NCBI RefSeq assembly: GCF_020075495.1 | Contig: NZ_JABYQT010000004.1 | Location: 361,969-425,968, forward strand | Length of the DNA: 64,000 nt | Direction of reading: 5' to 3' | Origin: Vreelandella aquamarina | GTDB taxonomy: Bacteria > Pseudomonadota > Gammaproteobacteria > Pseudomonadales > Halomonadaceae | Shown here: one piece after another, positions 1 to 8,073 of the stretch | Layout: each line of letters begins with the position of its first letter | Numbering within the stretch: the first letter of the stretch is position 1 | Notes under the pieces: generated by a model | Seen by the model: the letters and a program-made list of their open reading frames with translations, nothing else | Told to the model about the DNA's origin: nothing | Database searches by the model: none | Translations under genes and position numbers: made by a program

Positions 1-22
1 CCACCTTCGCGGTGGCCTTTTT
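1..22. terminator. Hairpin terminator, partly outside the window
   Basis: A CCACC/GGTGG stem with a TTCGC loop is followed by CC and a T run on the plus strand. The A run needed for the minus-strand direction would lie just upstream of the window, so this is probably a bidirectional terminator shared by the minus-strand TRAP gene and a gene to the left. Confidence 0.5.
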
Positions 23-44
23 GCTGGCGGGGGTAAGTAAAAGG

Positions 45-1043
45 TTACTCGGTGATCGCCTCGCGAATACGCGGCAGGTAGTCGCCAAACTGCTGGCCGT
101 ATTGCTCGTAGATGGGCGCGACCGCTTCCTGGAAGGCTTCAAGATCCGGCGAATCAACGATCTCCATGCCGGCTTCTTTCAATGACGCCAACTGCTCGGC
201 TTCCATCTCGGCGTTCAGCTGGCGCTCATACTCGGCGGCTTCCTGAGCGGCCTCTTCCAGCACGGCCTGGGCGGCTTGTGGCAGCTGGTTCCAGGCGGGC
301 AGGCCCATCACGAAGATCGCCGGGGCGTAGGTGTGGCGCGATAGCGTCATGTAGTTCTGGGTTTCATTCAGTTTGAACGAGTGCACCACGTTCACCGGGT
401 TCTCCTGACCATCGATGGTGCCCTGCTGCATGGCGGTCAACGCTTCGTTCCAGGCCATGGGAATGGCGTTGGCGCCGAGTGCGCGGAAGGTGTCGGTGTA
501 CACCGGGTTTTCCATCACGCGAATGCGCAGCCCGTCCATGTCCGCCGGCGTGTTGACGGCGCGCTCGCTGTTGGTCAGGTTGCGAAAGCCGCGCTCGGCG
601 TAGGCCAGGCCTTTCAGGTTCACATCCGCGAGCTTGTCCAGCAGCTCCTGGCCGATCTCGCCATCCAGCACGCTGTAGGCGGCTTCGGGGGAGGGGAACA
701 GGAAGGGCAGCTCGAACACCGCCATCTCCTCGACGAAGTTGGCCACCGGGCCGTTGGTGATCACGCCCATGTCCACGGTACCGATCTGCATGCCTTCCAG
801 GAGCGTGCGCTCGTCGCCGAGACTCGCGTTGGGGTAGATCTCGATCGAGACCTTGCCATCGGTGCGCTCTTCCACCAGTTCCTCGAATTTGGTGGCGGCC
901 ATGTGGAAGCCGTCCTGCTCGTTGACCACGTGGGCCAGGCGCAGGGTGATAGGGTCCATATCGTCAAAATCAGCCGCGTGGGCGGTACCCGCGAGTGCGA
1001 CAGAAATGCCCAGCGCCAGCGTGTTCAGCGTGAATGTTTTCAT
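45..1043 (-). CDS. dctP: TRAP transporter solute-binding protein, DctP family
   Basis: Periplasmic ligand-binding subunit of a tripartite ATP-independent transporter, which delivers an organic acid-type substrate to a DctQM permease. The start used here is the Met beginning MKTFTLNTLA, because it opens a clear signal peptide ending at THAADF. Sixteen upstream codons remain open but do not look like part of the protein. The body shows DctP family features: a TLRLAHVV strand after the signal peptide, the region around RIRVMENPVY that contains the substrate-binding Arg, and the GTIDGQENP turn. The length of 332 residues is usual for the family. No dctQ or dctM gene is in the window. A hairpin closes the gene on its left, so the permease genes may lie elsewhere. 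The substrate cannot be read from the sequence. Confidence 0.88.
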   Translation of the reverse strand: MKTFTLNTLALGISVALAGTAHAADFDDMDPITLRLAHVVNEQDGFHMAATKFEELVEERTDGKVSIEIYPNASLGDERTLLEGMQIGTVDMGVITNGPVANFVEEMAVFELPFLFPSPEAAYSVLDGEIGQELLDKLADVNLKGLAYAERGFRNLTNSERAVNTPADMDGLRIRVMENPVYTDTFRALGANAIPMAWNEALTAMQQGTIDGQENPVNVVHSFKLNETQNYMTLSRHTYAPAIFVMGLPAWNQLPQAAQAVLEEAAQEAAEYERQLNAEMEAEQLASLKEAGMEIVDSPDLEAFQEAVAPIYEQYGQQFGDYLPRIREAITE

Positions 1044-1184
1044 TTTTATGCGTTCCCGATTCAACAAGGTGCGAAAGTGCCTGCGCAGCATGCCTTACCC
1101 GCGGGAAAGTGGTCAATCAGGCGAAGCACCGAGCCGCTTGCGGCTGGACACGACGCCCCCACACAGGTACGATACGCCCCCTAC

Positions 1185-1261
1185 GCGCCCGTAGCTCAGT
1201 TGGATAGAGTGTCGGCCTCCGAAGCCGAAGGTCGCAGGTTCAATTCCTGCCGGGCGCGCCA
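1185..1261 (+). tRNA. tRNA-Arg (anticodon CCG)
   Basis: Complete cloverleaf. The acceptor stem pairs GCGCCCG with CGGGCGC, followed by G and an encoded CCA. The D arm is GCTCAGTTGGATAGAGT, the anticodon arm is TCGGC-CTCCGAA-GCCGA giving anticodon CCG (reads CGG, Arg), and the T arm carries GGTTCAATTCC. It borders a lower-GC minus-strand gene cluster on its 3' side, a common position for genomic islands. Confidence 0.96.
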
Positions 1262-1268
1262 GAACATG

Positions 1269-1306
1269 AAAAAGGGCTTGCGAGTGATCGCAGGCCCTTT
1301 TGTTTT
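1269..1306 (+). terminator. Rho-independent terminator of the tRNA gene
   Basis: AAAAGGGC pairs with GCCCTTTT around an inner TGCGA/TCGCA stem with a GTGA loop, followed by TGTTTTG. It directly follows the tRNA-Arg gene. Confidence 0.8.
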
Positions 1307-1361
1307 GTCTGTGACCACCCCGGGACCAAACACATTCCTGAGCTATCTATAGCGCATTGTT

Positions 1362-2027
1362 TTACAAAAAGCGTCGTTCTAAGGCGGGGATATCAAGCTC
1401 CATATCATCTGAGTATTCGTACTTTATTCTATTTTCGTGCTTTACCATGCTGGAGGCATAAGACCGCAGCCACAATTTTGTATTTTTAGCTGAAAGTACG
1501 TAGCCTTTTGAGCTTTCAGAACCCTTCAACCGGTCTGGTATTGCCCAGCCTGTCTTTTCCAAATTAGCCACCGTCACGATGAGGTGCGTGAGTAGTGGCT
1601 GGCTAGGGGATACTTCTTCATGGAAGTGGGGCCAAAAGCCTTTATCACCCTCGGATGCCCTCCATCCCTTACAGTCATTAACCTCGGCAAGGTTTTCATA
1701 AGGATGTGAATGAAAGGTGCCCACAAGCTCAATATTCGGCCAGTAATGTTCAAAAAACTCTTTCTTGCTGCGTAATGATTCAAAGTTAGGAGCGACCCAT
1801 TCATTATGGCGGTCAGCTGAAGTTTCAACTGTGGCCATTGTGGCTATGACCTTGGCAGGTATTGCGCCCTTGGCTGGAATTGAGTAGCCCCACAGCAGCC
1901 CAAACGTTTCTAGACGGTCAAAGCCTTTTGACCGGATACTGCTTCTATGACGGAATTTATAGGCCTCAATAGCGGTAGTGAATAGCTGTGGGACAATGTT
2001 ATCTTCTATGTAAGCAATATTTTTCAT
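1362..2027 (-). CDS. JAB/JAMM (MPN-fold) metalloprotease-like protein
   Basis: The 221-residue protein carries a recognisable zinc-binding JAMM signature: Glu40 in RLETFGLLWGY, then His106-Ser-His108-Pro in LVGTFHSHPY. The Ser125-x2-Asp128 pair follows after a longer spacing than in eukaryotic Rpn11 or CSN5. JAMM proteins hydrolyse isopeptide or peptide bonds, typically removing ubiquitin-like modifiers; in bacteria they occur in sulfur-carrier processing and in antiphage systems. No E1, E2 or ubiquitin-like gene is adjacent, so the substrate is unknown. It is the last gene of a minus-strand run of five, 49 bases after the OGFr-domain gene. Its base composition is visibly AT-richer than the flanking core genes, which suggests transfer. 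Confidence 0.72.
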   Translation of the reverse strand: MKNIAYIEDNIVPQLFTTAIEAYKFRHRSSIRSKGFDRLETFGLLWGYSIPAKGAIPAKVIATMATVETSADRHNEWVAPNFESLRSKKEFFEHYWPNIELVGTFHSHPYENLAEVNDCKGWRASEGDKGFWPHFHEEVSPSQPLLTHLIVTVANLEKTGWAIPDRLKGSESSKGYVLSAKNTKLWLRSYASSMVKHENRIKYEYSDDMELDIPALERRFL

Positions 2028-2076
2028 GTTTTTGATTAGTCCTCAGGTTTGTTATGTAGCAGGCGAATGAGCTGTT

Positions 2077-2583
2077 TTAAAACGCTTCCCGCCAATACCG
2101 CAACGACATTGCTGATACCACGCCATGCTGTGGGCCCAGATCACACATGGCTTTCTGAACGGCACGCGCCAGTTCTGGCTGATGACATAGTGCTAACGAC
2201 CGAATGATACGCGTAATACGCAGGTGGTTGTGGCCACTGGCTTTCAGCCAGATATGTGTTTGCATCGATAACGTCGGCTGAGCGGTTATGACGTTGCCAT
2301 CGCGAGTGAGCCCAAGAAAATCCAGCATGACATCAAGTGAACGTTGCTGGTGGTATCGTAAGGTCGCTTCACTCTCAAAAGCCGTTTGCACTTCAGTCGT
2401 CAGTAAAGGCGCAAACGCGTTGAAACGGCCCGCTTCCGGAATGGGAAATAGCCATTGAATGTAGTCGTGGGTATGCTCTAGCCAGAAAGGAGATAGTGCC
2501 CAGATGTCCTTGAGTTGACGTCCTTTATGATCGTGTCCTTCGCCACGATAAAATGCGAGTAAGCGCGTGTTATTGTCCATCAT
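2077..2583 (-). CDS. Opioid growth factor receptor-like (OGFr_N) domain protein
   Basis: A 168-residue protein matching the conserved OGFr N-terminal domain, which is also found in many bacterial proteins of unknown role. Visible family features are LLAFYRGEGHDHKGRQL near the N-terminus, then HDYIQWLFPIPE, then FNAFAPLLT. The start ATGATG overlaps the TGA stop of the upstream gamma-glutamylcyclotransferase-like gene, so the two are probably translationally coupled. There is no signal peptide or membrane segment, so it should be cytoplasmic. No biochemical function is established for the bacterial members. Confidence 0.75.
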   Translation of the reverse strand: MMDNNTRLLAFYRGEGHDHKGRQLKDIWALSPFWLEHTHDYIQWLFPIPEAGRFNAFAPLLTTEVQTAFESEATLRYHQQRSLDVMLDFLGLTRDGNVITAQPTLSMQTHIWLKASGHNHLRITRIIRSLALCHQPELARAVQKAMCDLGPQHGVVSAMSLRYWREAF

Positions 2584-3095
2584 GCACTCCGCACTAACGG
2601 TTCAGCGTGACCATGCAACGCCATTTCGAGAGCAGGGCGTTCGGCGTCGAAGTCTTGGTGGGCCCCAATACGTTCCAGTGTATGAATATGGCTGGCGGGT
2701 AACCCATGCTCTCGCGCCCCGGCAAGTACATGGTGCTTGTACCATGTATATGGGCGAATCCCGGGGGAAGTGACGTTGCCGGCATATGCCTGCACATCAA
2801 ATTGCCGTTCTATCGCAAGATCCGTGACCGTCAGCCAGGTTTCGCCGTAGGCTACCCCAAGCCCCTCGTAACGATCGAGGGTCGGCTCATGATGAGAAGC
2901 GACCTCCCAAATCACCCCATACACCGCTGACTGATCTGACGCGGGCACAATATCGCACTTGCCCGAGCCGTCCCCGCTAGGCTGATGAAACACTAATCGG
3001 CAAGACGAAAGCAGAGCGGTGGTGACAAAGCGTGCTGGAATCCGTGCGGCTAAGCGCTGCGTCGACATATTGGATCCATAAGCAAAGCAGAGCAT
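2580..3095 (-). CDS. Gamma-glutamylcyclotransferase-family (AIG2-like) protein
   Basis: The 171-residue protein begins MLCFAYGSNM, the family signature whose YGSN loop binds the gamma-glutamyl group. The presumed catalytic Glu77 sits in LDRYEGLG, and a YTWYKHHVLAG segment follows as in the GGCT-like fold. Members cleave gamma-glutamyl amide bonds with 5-oxoproline formation, but many bacterial ones are uncharacterised. AAGGAG lies eight bases before the ATG. The stop overlaps the start of the OGFr-domain gene, and the WYL regulator gene lies 24 bases upstream, so it belongs to the same operon. Confidence 0.8.
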   Translation of the reverse strand: MLCFAYGSNMSTQRLAARIPARFVTTALLSSCRLVFHQPSGDGSGKCDIVPASDQSAVYGVIWEVASHHEPTLDRYEGLGVAYGETWLTVTDLAIERQFDVQAYAGNVTSPGIRPYTWYKHHVLAGAREHGLPASHIHTLERIGAHQDFDAERPALEMALHGHAEPLVRSA

Positions 3096-3119
3096 GGCGA
3101 TCTCCTTAAAGTGGCATGG

Positions 3120-4172
3120 CTATCCGGCAGCCAGTTTTGAGTGCGTATCGCAGGTGTCCAAAGGGTCCTGGTAATGTTCAAGTACCTGGGCCGCATTCGC
3201 CTTTAGGGTTTCCCTCCATGTACTTGGCGCGAGCACCTTGATATTGGTGCTCATGCCCATCAGCCACCACAGAGTTTGCTGATCATCTGGCACTTGAGCG
3301 GTCAGGCGATACCATCCGCTGTCAGGCAGGGCTTCTATCGTTTGCTGGTCAGAAAGCGGCGTCTCCTGCAGGAGCCAAGCGACCGGGCGTGCGATCTCTG
3401 CCTCTAACACCACATCATCGGGCCCTTGGCGATAGCCAAACGCACCGCTTTGGATATAGTGATCAATATCGAAATCGTCACGCGCTTGCCAGGAGATCTG
3501 ACTGAACGTCGCGTGCTTGATACGATGAAGTGCAAACTGGCGTAGATCCTCAAACCCATCGACATGTGCGAGTAGATAAGTAGCACTATGTCGACTAACA
3601 ATGCCTTGAGGATGAAGTGTCATCGGCCTTTCTTTTCCTGAGGTGCGAGATAGATAAGTAACATCAATTGCCTTTTGTTCTAGTAGTGCCTCCGCCACCG
3701 TCTGCCAGATTGCCTCATTTAACTCTGCGGGTATTAACGCTTTGCCATTAGGAATAGCGCGGACGCAACGGGCCCACTGGCTGAGTCCGTTAGACGCCAG
3801 CCCATCAAGCAACTGTCGAGCATCGTTAAAGTGAGGCGATAGCTGACCAACGACTACAGGGGGAAGCAGGCCTTTCAGATACTCTTCAGCTAGCACGAGC
3901 GTTAACGCACTCGGCACGTCTAGTGCGGGTAACTGACACTGGAAGTCGCGATCAAAATACCAGCGGTAAGGCTTTTGGCTATCATCACAGCCAATCGGAA
4001 ATCTTGTCGAGAGTTTTTGACCTAAATCGCGCTGTAATGATCGCGTATCGATATGAAAACCACGTTCAGCGAGTTTCTCTTTCAGCACGGGGGTGGAAAT
4101 GCGTCCAGGGGAACGGGGAATGAGCTGCAGTAGCGTCAAATAGCGAAAAAGCGTATCGCGCGCATCGGACAT
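3120..4172 (-). CDS. WYL-domain transcriptional regulator
   Basis: The 350-residue protein has an N-terminal winged helix-turn-helix of the DeoR/YafY type (about residues 5-70), a linker, and a WYL domain (about 150-250) seen in LHPQGIVSRHSATYLLAHVD and LRQFALHRIK. A C-terminal extension covers about residues 270-335. WYL domains bind small ligands or nucleic acid, and these regulators often control antiphage or other accessory operons. It lies between the DUF2201-like gene (41 bases upstream) and the gamma-glutamylcyclotransferase-like gene, and may regulate this cluster. Confidence 0.85.
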   Translation of the reverse strand: MSDARDTLFRYLTLLQLIPRSPGRISTPVLKEKLAERGFHIDTRSLQRDLGQKLSTRFPIGCDDSQKPYRWYFDRDFQCQLPALDVPSALTLVLAEEYLKGLLPPVVVGQLSPHFNDARQLLDGLASNGLSQWARCVRAIPNGKALIPAELNEAIWQTVAEALLEQKAIDVTYLSRTSGKERPMTLHPQGIVSRHSATYLLAHVDGFEDLRQFALHRIKHATFSQISWQARDDFDIDHYIQSGAFGYRQGPDDVVLEAEIARPVAWLLQETPLSDQQTIEALPDSGWYRLTAQVPDDQQTLWWLMGMSTNIKVLAPSTWRETLKANAAQVLEHYQDPLDTCDTHSKLAAG

Positions 4173-4213
4173 AGTGACGCCACCCCTGACAGTAATGATG
4201 AAAACGAAAGAGT

Positions 4214-4828
4214 TTACCGTGCCTCACAAAACTTAGCGACTCTCTCGGGCAGCGCATCGGTTTGCCGTGATAGTAAATGGGCACGGCGACGCCATAGCGA
4301 CACGGTGTTCTGTTCAGGTGCCGCATTAGGTAGGTGCGCCCAGAGCGCGGCGGGGTGTATGTCGGCCGTATTCTCTAAGGATGTATTGGGGTGCCCTTCA
4401 AGCCACTGATATACCTCCAGCGAGCTTCGCCCAATACAGACGGGAAATAGCAGCGCATCAAAGGGGAGCGCAATACCCAGCTCAAGCAGGAGCGCGTTTA
4501 CTTCATGATCACAGGCGAGGTGCCAGCGATGATGGTTAGCGACCAGCGGTGCCGTTAAGTGGCCCGCAACACAGTGCCAGATTAAATGTGCATGTAAAAA
4601 ACGGCGTGATTCATCGGAAAGACAAGCACTGTAGTGAGGGCTGAAATAGAGATGTCGGCCATCAGTGCTCGCGGAATCGAACGACGGCGTCACGACGGGT
4701 GTTAGGGTTAAAAACTGGCTTAAAAAATTCATGATAGGGAGCGTGTTAGCCCAGACGTCGCGATCCGCCTGCCACTTGGCGAGCTCTTGTTGGGTGGTTG
4801 CCGAAGCAATTAATGAGCACGTCTGCAT
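4214..4828 (-). CDS. DUF2201-like putative metallopeptidase-domain protein, degenerate active site
   Basis: I place the start at the ATG for MQTCSLIASA because a strong GGAGG lies seven bases before it; an upstream in-frame ATG lacks such a site. The protein (204 residues) resembles the N-terminal domain of DUF2201 (VWA-like metallopeptidase) proteins. The helix FLHAHLIWHCVAGHL is at the position of the family's HExxH motif and is followed by HLACDHEVNALL, like the family's AxDxxVN. The motif here reads HLIWH, so the catalytic Glu is missing. The usual C-terminal VWA-like part and a neighbouring MoxR ATPase gene are also absent. It is the first gene of the minus-strand island operon. Confidence 0.6.
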   Translation of the reverse strand: MQTCSLIASATTQQELAKWQADRDVWANTLPIMNFLSQFLTLTPVVTPSFDSASTDGRHLYFSPHYSACLSDESRRFLHAHLIWHCVAGHLTAPLVANHHRWHLACDHEVNALLLELGIALPFDALLFPVCIGRSSLEVYQWLEGHPNTSLENTADIHPAALWAHLPNAAPEQNTVSLWRRRAHLLSRQTDALPERVAKFCEAR

Positions 4829-5042
4829 ATCCCTACCTCCCATGTGTGAAGAGGGTAGTACGCTACGACAGTGCTACGACAACTAACGCCGCATCAACTC
4901 ACACCGCATCAAAATGATGGCAATTAACATAGTAACAAGGTTTTAGCGTCGGTCTGGCGTAGTCCCTGCGTGGGGCCCCGGATGATCGATGCGCGCCCAA
5001 ATAACCGGGCCGTAAAGATGAGCGGCTTCTTATCTGTTCGGG

Positions 5043-5963
5043 TCAATCAACCCGGCTAATCGCCTCCCGATCCGGATCCACATACCAGACCAGCCCCATC
5101 CGCGAATTACGCTCAAGCTCGGCGATGACCTGGGCACCCAGTAACAAGATGATGGCACCGATTTCCAGGCTGAGCAGGACGATCACCAGGGTCGCCAAGG
5201 AGCCGTAAACGGCGTTGACGAAGGAAAGGTGGGTGAAGTAGTAGACCAGAAACAGCCTGACGCCTTCCCACAAGAGCGCCGCCACGAAGCCGCCGACAAT
5301 GGCCCGGCGCAGGGCGACCTTGACCACCGGCAGCACCTTGTAAATCGCACTGAAAAGCAGGAAGACGCCGACAAAGCTGGTCAGGTTGAGAACCGGGCCG
5401 GAAAGGCCGGCTAACGGCAGCTCGCGGGCGAACAGGGCCAGTACCAGCGCATTGAGCGAGCTGGCCAGGGTCACCAGCAGCGTCAATGTCATGAGGCCTG
5501 CCCCAAGCACCAGCATGAAGGCGTAAGGCAGCAGCGCCGATACCCAGGCGCTTCGCCTTGGGCACTCGGGCGAGTGGAAGATGAGTGCCAGGGCGTCTTC
5601 GAGCATGCGAAAGGCGAACGAGCTGAACAGCAGCAGAATGGGAAAGCTGAGAATCCCGATGACATCGCGGGATTCCAGCAGCCCGCGCACGGCGTCCATC
5701 ACTACCTCGGCATGCGCCGGGGCCAGGTGGCGCGCCTGTACCGCGAGCACGTCGAGCAGGTGCTGTTCGTCCACCACGCGCGCCAGCATTACCACCACCA
5801 AGCCAAACAGCGGCACCACGGAAAGCAGAATGTTGTAACCCACCCCGCCTGCCAGCAGGATACCGCGGTTTTTCAGGAAGTGACGAAGCACCCGCCAGGC
5901 AAAGGACGCCAGCCGAGGAAGCAGGAGTAAGGCGGCGTTACCGAATGTGCGTATGTGAGCCAT
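5043..5963 (-). CDS. YihY/BrkB (UPF0761) family inner-membrane protein
   Basis: Integral membrane protein of about 306 residues with six or so hydrophobic helices. Family landmarks are FLKNRGILLAGGVGYN, VVPLFGLVVVMLAR, and a C-terminal YGSLATLVIVLLSLEIGAIILLLGAQ. The start chosen is the ATG for MAHIRTFGN, preceded by GGAGAG; the longer reading frame upstream adds 36 residues unlike the family. YihY proteins were once called ribonuclease BN by mistake, and their role is not settled. It stands alone between intergenic gaps. Confidence 0.85.
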   Translation of the reverse strand: MAHIRTFGNAALLLLPRLASFAWRVLRHFLKNRGILLAGGVGYNILLSVVPLFGLVVVMLARVVDEQHLLDVLAVQARHLAPAHAEVVMDAVRGLLESRDVIGILSFPILLLFSSFAFRMLEDALALIFHSPECPRRSAWVSALLPYAFMLVLGAGLMTLTLLVTLASSLNALVLALFARELPLAGLSGPVLNLTSFVGVFLLFSAIYKVLPVVKVALRRAIVGGFVAALLWEGVRLFLVYYFTHLSFVNAVYGSLATLVIVLLSLEIGAIILLLGAQVIAELERNSRMGLVWYVDPDREAISRVD

Positions 5964-6231
5964 GGCTTGCCACTCTCCGTGTTCTTCGTTCGCCGGGGGG
6001 CGTAGGCATCCGCCCAGCGCGCTGTTTTCATTGACACTCAGGCATAACATCCAAGAGGCCACGCTTTCCATGCCGGCTCATCCATCGCGCAAGCTCCCTC
6101 TGACCCTAGGGACATTCGTTGATAAATTCCAATGCAATCGTCACTGATGTTCAGCCAACATCTTTCGAAGACATGCTTGCTGACCGGCGAGCGGGGCGCA
6201 CGCCGCTGTGGTGACCTTTGTATGGTGGGCC

Positions 6232-6609
6232 TCAAGCCTGCGCGGCCTGATAGCGAAGGCGGGCGGCCACGATGGTGCGGTGATGCGTATCGGCCCAGGT
6301 TACCAGCTGCTGCATCGGCTCGAGAAAGGAGCGCCCCAGCGGGGTGAGGGTATATTCCACCCGGGGCGGAACCTCCGGGTAGAGCGTACGCGTGATAAAA
6401 CCATCCTGCTCCAGCTGTTTGAGGGTGCGCGACAGCATCTGCTTTGAGATATCACCTATGTCACGCATCAGGGCATTGAAGCGCCGTGTGCCGGGGGCCA
6501 GGGCTTCCAGAATCAACAGGCTCCACTGGTCGCCGATGCGGTCAAGCACATCGCGAATCGGGCAGGGCTGTTCAAGAACGATCTCGTCGCTCGCGGTAAT
6601 GGCAGTCAT
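6232..6609 (-). CDS. HxlR-family winged helix regulator
   Basis: The 125-residue protein has the HxlR signature: an N-terminal [19 protein letters not shown], then [31 protein letters not shown] (recognition helix and wing), then [10 protein letters not shown]. The Cys in the CPI segment is the residue used by redox- or electrophile-sensing members such as QorR and HypR. It is transcribed divergently from an NAD(P)-binding oxidoreductase gene, and a perfect inverted repeat lies in the shared region. It most likely represses that gene and itself. A GGAG lies before the ATG. Confidence 0.88.
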   Translation of the reverse strand: MTAITASDEIVLEQPCPIRDVLDRIGDQWSLLILEALAPGTRRFNALMRDIGDISKQMLSRTLKQLEQDGFITRTLYPEVPPRVEYTLTPLGRSFLEPMQQLVTWADTHHRTIVAARLRYQAAQA

Positions 6610-6711
6610 TGCGGCTCCATGGATGGTTATGCAGTGGGCACATGGATGTGACCGGGTCAGGTAAACATGACTTCTTGCGCGGCTGCAGAAACTACATTAA
6701 GTTTATTCCAA

Positions 6712-6728
6712 GGTCTACATTATAGACC
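6712..6728. promoter_or_regulatory. Perfect inverted repeat, likely HxlR operator
   Basis: GGTCTA-CATTA-TAGACC, six-base perfect arms with a five-base spacer, lies 33 bases before the oxidoreductase start and between the two divergent genes. Size and position fit a dimeric HxlR-family binding site. Assignment to the adjacent regulator is inference. Confidence 0.6.
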
Positions 6729-6760
6729 GTGTAAACCATGGAAGCTCGAGGAGATGTCTC

Positions 6761-7372
6761 ATGGCAAAGGTTGCACTTATCGGCGCATCGGGTGATGCAG
6801 GCTCGCGCATTCTCTCTGAATTGTCCCAGCGGGGGCATCAGGTAACCGCCATTGCCCGTCATACGGACAAGATTGCCCAATTGCCGGGCGCGACACCAAC
6901 ACAAGGCGATGCCGACGACCAGCAGGCGCTGGCCGCTTTGCTGAAAGGGCATGATGCGGTGATCAGTGCCGTGCCTTTCTCGGCCAGCGATGTCAGAAAA
7001 CTGGTAGGGGCGGTACGCGATAGCGGCGTGTCCCGTTATCTGGTTGTGGGTGGGGCAGGCAGCCTGGAAGTTGCGCCGGGCGAGAAGGTCATCGACCAGC
7101 CGGATTTCCCCGATGCCTACAAGCCCGAAGCGCGTGCCGGTGGCGAGTTTCTGGATTTCCTGCGCGGTGTTGATAACCTCGAGTGGACGTTTCTTTCCCC
7201 GTCGGCAGAGTTCGTGCCCGGCGAGCGTACCGGCGTGTTCCGTCTCGGTAAGGACGAATTGCTGACCCATGAGTCGGGCTCGAGCATCTCCTTTGAAGAT
7301 TATGCTGTGGCACTCGTGGATGAGCTGGAGAAGCCTCGCCATGTGCAGCAGCGATTTACCGTTGGCTATTGA
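6761..7372 (+). CDS. NAD(P)-dependent oxidoreductase, atypical SDR / NmrA-like
   Basis: The 203-residue protein opens with a Rossmann motif, VALIGASGDAGSRI, followed by RHTDKIAQLPG as the nucleotide-selecting loop and a central SRYLVVGGAGSLEV strand. It lacks the YxxxK catalytic pair of classical short-chain dehydrogenases, as expected for the NAD(P)H-binding (YwnB/YesF-like) family. GAGGAG lies nine bases before the ATG. It is divergent from the HxlR regulator and 42 bases upstream of a secreted SnoaL-like gene, probably in one operon. A role in quinone or electrophile stress is typical of HxlR-linked genes but not shown here. Confidence 0.82.
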   Translation: MAKVALIGASGDAGSRILSELSQRGHQVTAIARHTDKIAQLPGATPTQGDADDQQALAALLKGHDAVISAVPFSASDVRKLVGAVRDSGVSRYLVVGGAGSLEVAPGEKVIDQPDFPDAYKPEARAGGEFLDFLRGVDNLEWTFLSPSAEFVPGERTGVFRLGKDELLTHESGSSISFEDYAVALVDELEKPRHVQQRFTVGY

Positions 7373-7414
7373 TTCATCGACTATTGATTCATCTAACCCA
7401 GGCAGGAGTTTTAC

Positions 7415-7882
7415 ATGACCATCTTGAAATCTCTGAGTGCGACCACCGCGGCCCTGATGCTGGCCTTGCCCGCTGTCTCCTTTGCCCAAGCCGATCGTGA
7501 TGTCGAGGCTGAGGAGGCCAACCGGGCGCTGGTCATCCAGTTCTACAACCAGTTCTTCAATGAGCATGAAACAGAGCAGAGTTCAGCGGTGCTGGCGGAA
7601 GACTACATTCAGCACAACCCGGACGTGCCGGACGGCAAGGCGCCTTTCGTGGATTACTTTGCAGGCTACTTCGAGGAAAACCCGGACTACAAGAGCGAAA
7701 TCGTGCGCAGCGCCACCGATGGTGACCTGGTCTGGCTGCATGTTCACTCCACCAACGGTGACGAGGATCGTGGCGAGGCCGTGGTAGATATCTTCCGCGT
7801 CGAGAATGAAATGATCGTCGAGCACTGGGATGTCATTCAAGCGGTACCAGAAGAAGCCGCCAACGAAAACACCATGTTTTAA
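7415..7882 (+). CDS. Secreted SnoaL-like / NTF2-fold protein
   Basis: The 155-residue protein has a signal peptide ending near VSFAQA, followed by a SnoaL-like cone fold: VIQFYNQFFNEHE, the EDYIQHNPDVPDGK segment and the closing VDIFRVENEMIVEHWDVIQ. SnoaL-type proteins include polyketide cyclases, but most bacterial members such as this one have no known substrate. GGAG precedes the ATG, and a terminator follows 57 bases after the stop. Likely co-transcribed with the oxidoreductase. Confidence 0.8.
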   Translation: MTILKSLSATTAALMLALPAVSFAQADRDVEAEEANRALVIQFYNQFFNEHETEQSSAVLAEDYIQHNPDVPDGKAPFVDYFAGYFEENPDYKSEIVRSATDGDLVWLHVHSTNGDEDRGEAVVDIFRVENEMIVEHWDVIQAVPEEAANENTMF

Positions 7883-7938
7883 ACTGGCATGTTTTAAATT
7901 GGCGTGTTTTAAAATACATAGTGTTAGTTAAGTGTTAC

Positions 7939-7960
7939 TTGGCCCGCAAGGGCCTTTTTT
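7939..7960 (+). terminator. Rho-independent terminator
   Basis: GGCCC-GCAA-GGGCC followed by six T, closing the oxidoreductase/SnoaL operon. Confidence 0.85.
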
Positions 7961-8024
7961 ATGCCCCCATAAGCTCCCCACCAGTCGGTAGCTTGTGAGA
8001 TGCGTTACCTGGAAGTTGGCATGT

Positions 8025-8057
8025 AAAAAGCGCCACGCATTTGCGCGGCGCTTTTGA
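8025..8057 (-). terminator. Rho-independent terminator of the TonB receptor gene
   Basis: AAAAGCGCC pairs with GGCGCTTTT around a 12-base loop, giving a U run on the minus strand just past the receptor stop codon. Confidence 0.75.
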
Positions 8058-8073
8058 TCTGGACTGAAGCGTT

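Noticed and set aside
1185..5042. Integrative element at tRNA-Arg with attachment sites
   Set aside because: No integrase gene and no repeat of the tRNA 3' end was found on the far side of the cluster.
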